A stretch of 9,032 bases of DNA. Origin: an uncultured Candidatus Melainabacteria bacterium (GTDB lineage Bacteria > Cyanobacteriota > Vampirovibrionia > LMEP-6097). Shown here one piece after another: positions 5,651-9,032 of the stretch. The notes under the pieces were generated by a model. It was given only the letters and a program-made list of their open reading frames with translations. It was not told where the DNA came from and did not search any database. The stretch is from NCBI GenBank assembly GCA_937927525.1, contig CALBDR010000226.1, positions 1 through 9,032 of the forward strand. The letters run 5' to 3'. Made by a program: the position numbers and the translations under genes. Position 1 is the first letter of the stretch, and each line of letters begins with the position of its first letter.

Positions 5651-6817
5651 ATGGATAAAACCCTTCAGGCTAAAAATTATCCAGTTAATCCTTGGTTAAA
5701 CTCAGCTGAACTCTATAAAGCTGGTGCTACCTTCGAATTCGTCATGGAGAAATATGGCTTTAAAAGAGAAGAAATTCTCAGATTAGCTGGCAATGAAAGT
5801 ACTATTGGCACCAGTCCTAAGGCTATTGAAGCTGCAAGTGAAGCTTGTAAAAGCTCTAACTTTTATGATGAACCACAGTCAAGTGAACTCATAAACGCAT
5901 TAGAAGCTAAGTTTTCAGAAGAAATAGATATGCAAAACCTTGCTATTACCATTGGTAATGGTATGGATAAAGTTATTGAGCAATGCTTAAACCTGTTTAC
6001 AAAAACCGGTGACTCCATAATCAACTTTTCACCAAGCTTTGATTTTTATAATTTTGCTGCATCAAGATCAGGATTGAAAATTTTTGATCTCGGAAGAGAT
6101 GAGAACTTTCACCCTAATCTTGCAAATATTGCAAATGAAATTGATAGCTATCAAGCTAAAACTAATTCCAAAGTTAAAATCATCTTTCTATGCACCCCAA
6201 ATAACCCGACTGGGACTATAGTTAGCTTAGAAGATATCGAAAAAGTAGCTCAAGTTTGTGAAGAGAAAAACATTATTTTATTTATTGATCACGCTTATAT
6301 TGAGTTCACAGAAAAGCATACTTTTGATGCTTGCAACATTATCGATAAATATCCTAATATGGTCATCGGCTATACATTTTCTAAAGCTTATGGACTTGCT
6401 GGGTATAGAGTAGGTTATGGTTTAATGCATAAAGAGCTTCAAAGTACCTATATAAAGTACAACACGCCATTTCTCTGTGCAAAAGCGAGCTTGAAAGCAG
6501 CAAAAGCCGCTTTAGAAGATACAGATCACTTTCAACTTATTATTGATAACAATAATATTGAAAAACCCAAATTAAGTTCTGCACTTGAGAAGCTTGGGTT
6601 TAAAGTCTTTCCAAGTAACGCTAATTTTCTTTTAGTTGATACTGCTGCAAGTCGCTTCAAGAATGCAAATGAGCTTTTTGAAGAAATGCTAAGTAAAGGT
6701 ATTATTCTTAGAAAGGCGCACAGCGTTTCTGAGAAAGCTATGCGTATTACAATAGGTACTAAAGCTGAAAATCAAAGACTCATAAATGCATTAATGGAAA
6801 CAAACCCTATCAAATAA
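5651..6817 (+). CDS. hisC: HisC-like class I/II PLP aminotransferase (histidinol-phosphate aminotransferase family)
   Basis: A 388-residue fold-type I aminotransferase. Family landmarks: LAGNESTIGTSPKAIEA (45-61, matching the LxxNENPxGPSPKA region), IGNGMDKVIE (101-110), CTPNNPTGT (181-189, Asn185), FIDHAYIEF (212-220, Asp213 and Tyr216), FSKAYGLAGYRVGYG (243-257, PLP Lys245, Arg253) and MRITIG (364-369, substrate-carboxylate Arg365). In HisC the reaction is histidinol phosphate + 2-oxoglutarate to imidazole acetol phosphate + glutamate. Here the usual GNGSDE motif is GNGMDK and NENP is NEST, and no other his gene is nearby, so an aromatic or other amino acid substrate is possible; the symbol is tentative. 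Start ATG 5651 is chosen over TTG 5642 because the latter overlaps the -10 box. The next gene follows after 76 bases. Confidence 0.85.
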   Translation: MDKTLQAKNYPVNPWLNSAELYKAGATFEFVMEKYGFKREEILRLAGNESTIGTSPKAIEAASEACKSSNFYDEPQSSELINALEAKFSEEIDMQNLAITIGNGMDKVIEQCLNLFTKTGDSIINFSPSFDFYNFAASRSGLKIFDLGRDENFHPNLANIANEIDSYQAKTNSKVKIIFLCTPNNPTGTIVSLEDIEKVAQVCEEKNIILFIDHAYIEFTEKHTFDACNIIDKYPNMVIGYTFSKAYGLAGYRVGYGLMHKELQSTYIKYNTPFLCAKASLKAAKAALEDTDHFQLIIDNNNIEKPKLSSALEKLGFKVFPSNANFLLVDTAASRFKNANELFEEMLSKGIILRKAHSVSEKAMRITIGTKAENQRLINALMETNPIK

Positions 6818-6874
6818 ATTATAGACTCTCGCGATTAATATAAATCCGACTTTAATATTTCAATTGCATTAAAA

Positions 6875-6880
6875 TATAGT
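6875..6880 (+). promoter_or_regulatory. Possible -10 box before the dehydratase gene
   Basis: TATAGT, 13 nt upstream of the ATG at 6894, with no TGn extension and no clear -35. No terminator follows the aminotransferase gene, so read-through from that gene is equally possible. Confidence 0.25.
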
Positions 6881-6885
6881 ACAGA

Positions 6886-6900
6886 GTGGCAAAATGCCAC
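6886..6900 (+). promoter_or_regulatory. Hairpin enclosing the dehydratase start codon
   Basis: GTGGCA (6886-6891), AAA, TGCCAC (6895-6900): a perfect 6-bp stem with a 3-nt loop. The A of the ATG is in the loop and its TG begins the 3' arm. A weak AGAG ribosome site (6883-6886) abuts the 5' arm. In mRNA this could hide the initiation site; as DNA it could be an operator just after the possible start of transcription. Confidence 0.45.
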
Positions 6901-8807
6901 TAAATATTAGCTATATGATTGTTAACACTACGAAAAACCTTGCCCGCATATTATTGGATTTAAGTATTATTGCTTTTTCCTTTTTTGCTGCTACAAATCT
7001 CAGGATTTTAGGTTTAGAGGCTACTGAAACTACTAAATTCATTGTAAATGAACAACTTTTTAAAGTCATAGGACTAGTTTTAGTTATTAAATTCTTATGC
7101 CTCAGCATTATCGGTGTTTATAAAAAATTCTGGCGCTACACTAAAGTCGATGACTTAATTGAATTAGCTAAAGCCATGATTTTTGCTTCAATCATTCTAG
7201 TAGTACCTAGATTAGTAGCTGGTCTAAGCCCTGCAAAACAAGACTTATTTGCGATTTCCTATGGAGTAATAATTATTGATTTTTTCTTATCATTAAGCTC
7301 CCTTTCAGCTCTCAGACTCTTGAGATTTTACTTAAAAGAGCAAAGCAATATTAAATCTAGACTCAAAACCCTATCAGAGAAAAGAAAATCTTCATTAGTG
7401 ATTGGTGCTGGAGAAGGTGGTTTACAAGTCATCGAAGCTATTAAAAATCATCCTGAACTCGGTCTAGAGATAAAAGGAGTTTTAGATGATGATAAGAAAA
7501 AGTTTGGAATGCACCTTAGCTCTGGCATAGATGTAAAGGGAAGCATAGAAGATGTTAAATACTGGGTTGATGAACTTGCTATTGAGCAAATCATTATCGC
7601 TGTTCCTAGCTCTTCACTTAAAGAGAAAAAGAGAATCAGTTTACTTTGTAATGAAACAGGAGTTGACGTTAGAATAGTTCCTTCTGTAGACCAGCTCGCT
7701 GGTGGTCACGTAGATATCAGTGAAATCAGAAAACTGAGTATGGAAGATTTACTAGGACGTGAAGAAATAAACTTAAATACTCCTGAAATAATTCATTTTC
7801 TTCGAGACAAAAAGGTTCTAGTAACTGGTGCTGGTGGTTCTATCGGTAGAGAACTCTGTAAGCAAATACTTCGTCACGGTAACATTAAGGAACTTTGCCT
7901 TTTAGGTAAAGGAGAAAACTCCATTTTCGAGTCAAAACAAGAACTTGAAAGACTCAAAGCAAGTTTAGGTAAAGATTTGGAAATTAAAACTAAGATCTGT
8001 GATATTAGAAACTATTCTCGTATGGAAAATATTATTTCTGAATTTAAACCTGAGATAATTTATCACGCTGCAGCTCATAAGCATGTTCACCTCATGGAGC
8101 AAAATCCTTGTGAAGCATTTGAAAACAATGTAATCGGCAGTCGTAATTTGATGGAATTGGCTTCTAACCATAATGTTGAGAGCTTTGTATTGATTAGTAC
8201 TGACAAAGCTGTTAACCCTTCGAGCATAATGGGTAAGACCAAACGTTTGGCTGAAAAGCTGCTCCTGGACTTTGCTAAGAAAAATACACAAACTAAATAC
8301 AGCGCAGTTCGCTTCGGGAATGTACTTGGCAGCAGAGGTTCAGTGATTAAAGTATGGCAGAGACAAATCGAAGAAGGTAAGTCTATCACCGTCACCGATA
8401 AAAAAGCTATTAGATACTTCATGACTATCCCAGAAGCTTCACAGTTAGTCATTCAAGCTGCTGCTAAAGCTCAGTCTGGAGAGATTATGGTTCTAGACAT
8501 GGGCGATCCTATTAATATCTATGAACTCGCTCTTCAATTCATCAAGCTTTCTGGCTTCTCGGAAGCAGATATTGATATAGAATTTACAGGCATGCGCCCT
8601 GGCGAGAAATTATATGAAGAGTTACTTACATCAGAAGAGTTTATTGATTCTAAATTAACGGATAAAATTTTTAAGGCTAGAATTGAGGAGATTGATTCTA
8701 AGTATCTTAGTGAGCACGTTTCTCTTCTAACAAATATATCTCAAGAAAATAACAATGCTAAGTTCTTTAAAGAAATCTCTAAATCACCGGTAGCTAGGAA
8801 AGTTTAG
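6894..8807 (+). CDS. Membrane nucleotide-sugar 4,6-dehydratase/epimerase, FlaA1/CapD/PglF family
   Basis: A 637-residue membrane-anchored SDR enzyme that modifies UDP-linked sugars (typically UDP-GlcNAc 4,6-dehydration) for capsule, O-antigen or glycoprotein glycans. Four helices at about 15-36, 54-75, 92-110 and 118-142 form the N-terminal membrane part. A first Rossmann domain starts at VIGAGEGG (169-176). The catalytic SDR domain begins VLVTGAGGSIGRELC (308-322) and continues with HAAAHKHVHLME (391-402), STDKAVNP (435-442), SSIMGKTKR (443-451), RFGNVLGSRGS (473-483) and TGMRPGEKLYEELL (566-579). The position of the SDR tyrosine is Met446, with Lys450 intact, as in the PglF/FlaA1 dehydratases, so it is not a defect. 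Length matches the long (about 600-650) subfamily. No glycosyltransferase is visible beside it. An alternative start at Met8 (6915) is possible. Confidence 0.93.
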   Translation: MPLNISYMIVNTTKNLARILLDLSIIAFSFFAATNLRILGLEATETTKFIVNEQLFKVIGLVLVIKFLCLSIIGVYKKFWRYTKVDDLIELAKAMIFASIILVVPRLVAGLSPAKQDLFAISYGVIIIDFFLSLSSLSALRLLRFYLKEQSNIKSRLKTLSEKRKSSLVIGAGEGGLQVIEAIKNHPELGLEIKGVLDDDKKKFGMHLSSGIDVKGSIEDVKYWVDELAIEQIIIAVPSSSLKEKKRISLLCNETGVDVRIVPSVDQLAGGHVDISEIRKLSMEDLLGREEINLNTPEIIHFLRDKKVLVTGAGGSIGRELCKQILRHGNIKELCLLGKGENSIFESKQELERLKASLGKDLEIKTKICDIRNYSRMENIISEFKPEIIYHAAAHKHVHLMEQNPCEAFENNVIGSRNLMELASNHNVESFVLISTDKAVNPSSIMGKTKRLAEKLLLDFAKKNTQTKYSAVRFGNVLGSRGSVIKVWQRQIEEGKSITVTDKKAIRYFMTIPEASQLVIQAAAKAQSGEIMVLDMGDPINIYELALQFIKLSGFSEADIDIEFTGMRPGEKLYEELLTSEEFIDSKLTDKIFKARIEEIDSKYLSEHVSLLTNISQENNNAKFFKEISKSPVARKV

Positions 8808-8825
8808 TCATAGCCATATTCCTAG
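8794..8825. repeat. Inverted repeat across the dehydratase stop codon
   Basis: CTAGGAA (8794-8800) and TTCCTAG (8819-8825), perfect 7-bp arms with an 18-base spacer that contains the stop codon. No T run follows, so it is not a standard terminator. It might be a processing or stabilising hairpin, or chance. Confidence 0.35.
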
Positions 8826-8856
8826 ATTTATACCAACCCCAGAAATTAATATGGCA

Positions 8857-8862
8857 TATAAT
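8857..8862 (+). promoter_or_regulatory. Possible -10 box for the last gene
   Basis: TATAAT, followed by TTGGG; transcription would begin near 8869 and give a leader of about 30 nt before the ATG at 8900. No TGn extension and no clear -35 at 16-18 bp. Confidence 0.35.
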
Positions 8863-8899
8863 TGGGAACAAAATTGTTGATAAATAGATCTTCAAATAT

Positions 8900-9032
8900 A
8901 TGAAGAAGACAGAAGTACGTAGGGATATTAGTTTAGAAGAAATTAGAGAAAGAGAGTCCAAGGAAAAGAGAAAAGCAATAGAAGGAGAATTTAAAAGAGA
9001 GTATGATTTTTTTGAAACTAAATTAGAAAAAG
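8900..9032 (+). CDS. Unrecognised highly charged protein (partial, C-terminus beyond window)
   Basis: An ATG at 8900 opens 44 codons to the window edge. The protein begins MKKTEVRRDISLEEIRERE and is extremely rich in Lys, Arg and Glu, with hydrophobic residues spaced so that a long helix or coiled coil is plausible (ISLEEIRE..., then FKREYDFFETKLEK). An in-frame TAG lies 15 bases upstream of the ATG, so the start cannot be much earlier. A TATAAT box lies 37 nt upstream, but no Shine-Dalgarno is evident. There is no signal peptide or membrane segment in the visible part. I do not recognise the family; it appears to be its own transcription unit in the same direction as the dehydratase gene. 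Confidence 0.55.
   Translation, partial: MKKTEVRRDISLEEIRERESKEKRKAIEGEFKREYDFFETKLEK

Noticed and set aside
8794..8825. Terminator after the dehydratase gene
   Set aside because: The inverted repeat has an 18-base loop and no T run; kept only as a repeat.
1..9032. Mobile elements, CRISPR arrays, tRNA or rRNA genes
   Set aside because: No transposase or integrase motifs, no regularly spaced direct repeats, and no tRNA T-arm or anticodon-arm pattern were seen on either strand.

Overview
The window is an AT-rich stretch of bacterial chromosome carrying ordinary housekeeping and metabolic genes packed tightly together. I see no mobile element, CRISPR array, tRNA or rRNA. A lipobox nuclease, a complete glycolate oxidase operon and a membrane nucleotide-sugar dehydratase suggest a Gram-negative-type (diderm) bacterium. 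The lineage is not certain. GlcE and GlcD would fit a cyanobacterial/melainabacterial-type or a proteobacterial relative, and I cannot decide by eye.

Layout, left to right. (1) Positions 1-349, minus strand: the N-terminal half of a YhhQ/VUT-family queuosine-precursor transporter, cut by the window edge. (2) Positions 455-1319, plus strand: a two-gene unit of a secreted or anchored thermonuclease-like lipoprotein and the CutA protein, overlapping by 8 bases. (3) Positions 1311-5219, minus strand: glcD-glcE-glcF, three translationally overlapping genes for glycolate (or D-lactate) oxidase. The operon runs tail to tail into cutA with a 9-base overlap. (4) Positions 5220-5650: the only long gene-free stretch. 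It holds the glcD promoter with a dyad, a second promoter-like dyad, a structured segment ending in a strong intrinsic terminator (a probable small RNA of about 220 nt, or an attenuator), and an extended -10 promoter placed directly on the next start codon. (5) Positions 5651-6817, plus strand: a HisC-like PLP aminotransferase. (6) Positions 6894-8807, plus strand: a FlaA1/CapD/PglF-type membrane nucleotide-sugar dehydratase. (7) Positions 8900-9032: the start of a very charged unrecognised protein, cut by the edge.

The glc genes form one enzyme: GlcD is the FAD dehydrogenase subunit, GlcE the partner flavoprotein-like subunit, and GlcF the iron-sulfur subunit that passes electrons to the membrane chain. 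The other genes look functionally unrelated: tRNA modification precursor uptake, nuclease, metal tolerance/CutA, amino acid biosynthesis, surface glycan.

Most worth a second look: the putative structured RNA before 5568; a GlcE that keeps its KNVAGYD motif but seems to have lost both glycine-rich FAD loops; and recurrent TGCTAT extended -10 boxes only 8-9 nt from ATG codons, which predict leaderless mRNAs. I found no clear evidence of a wholly new multi-gene system here.
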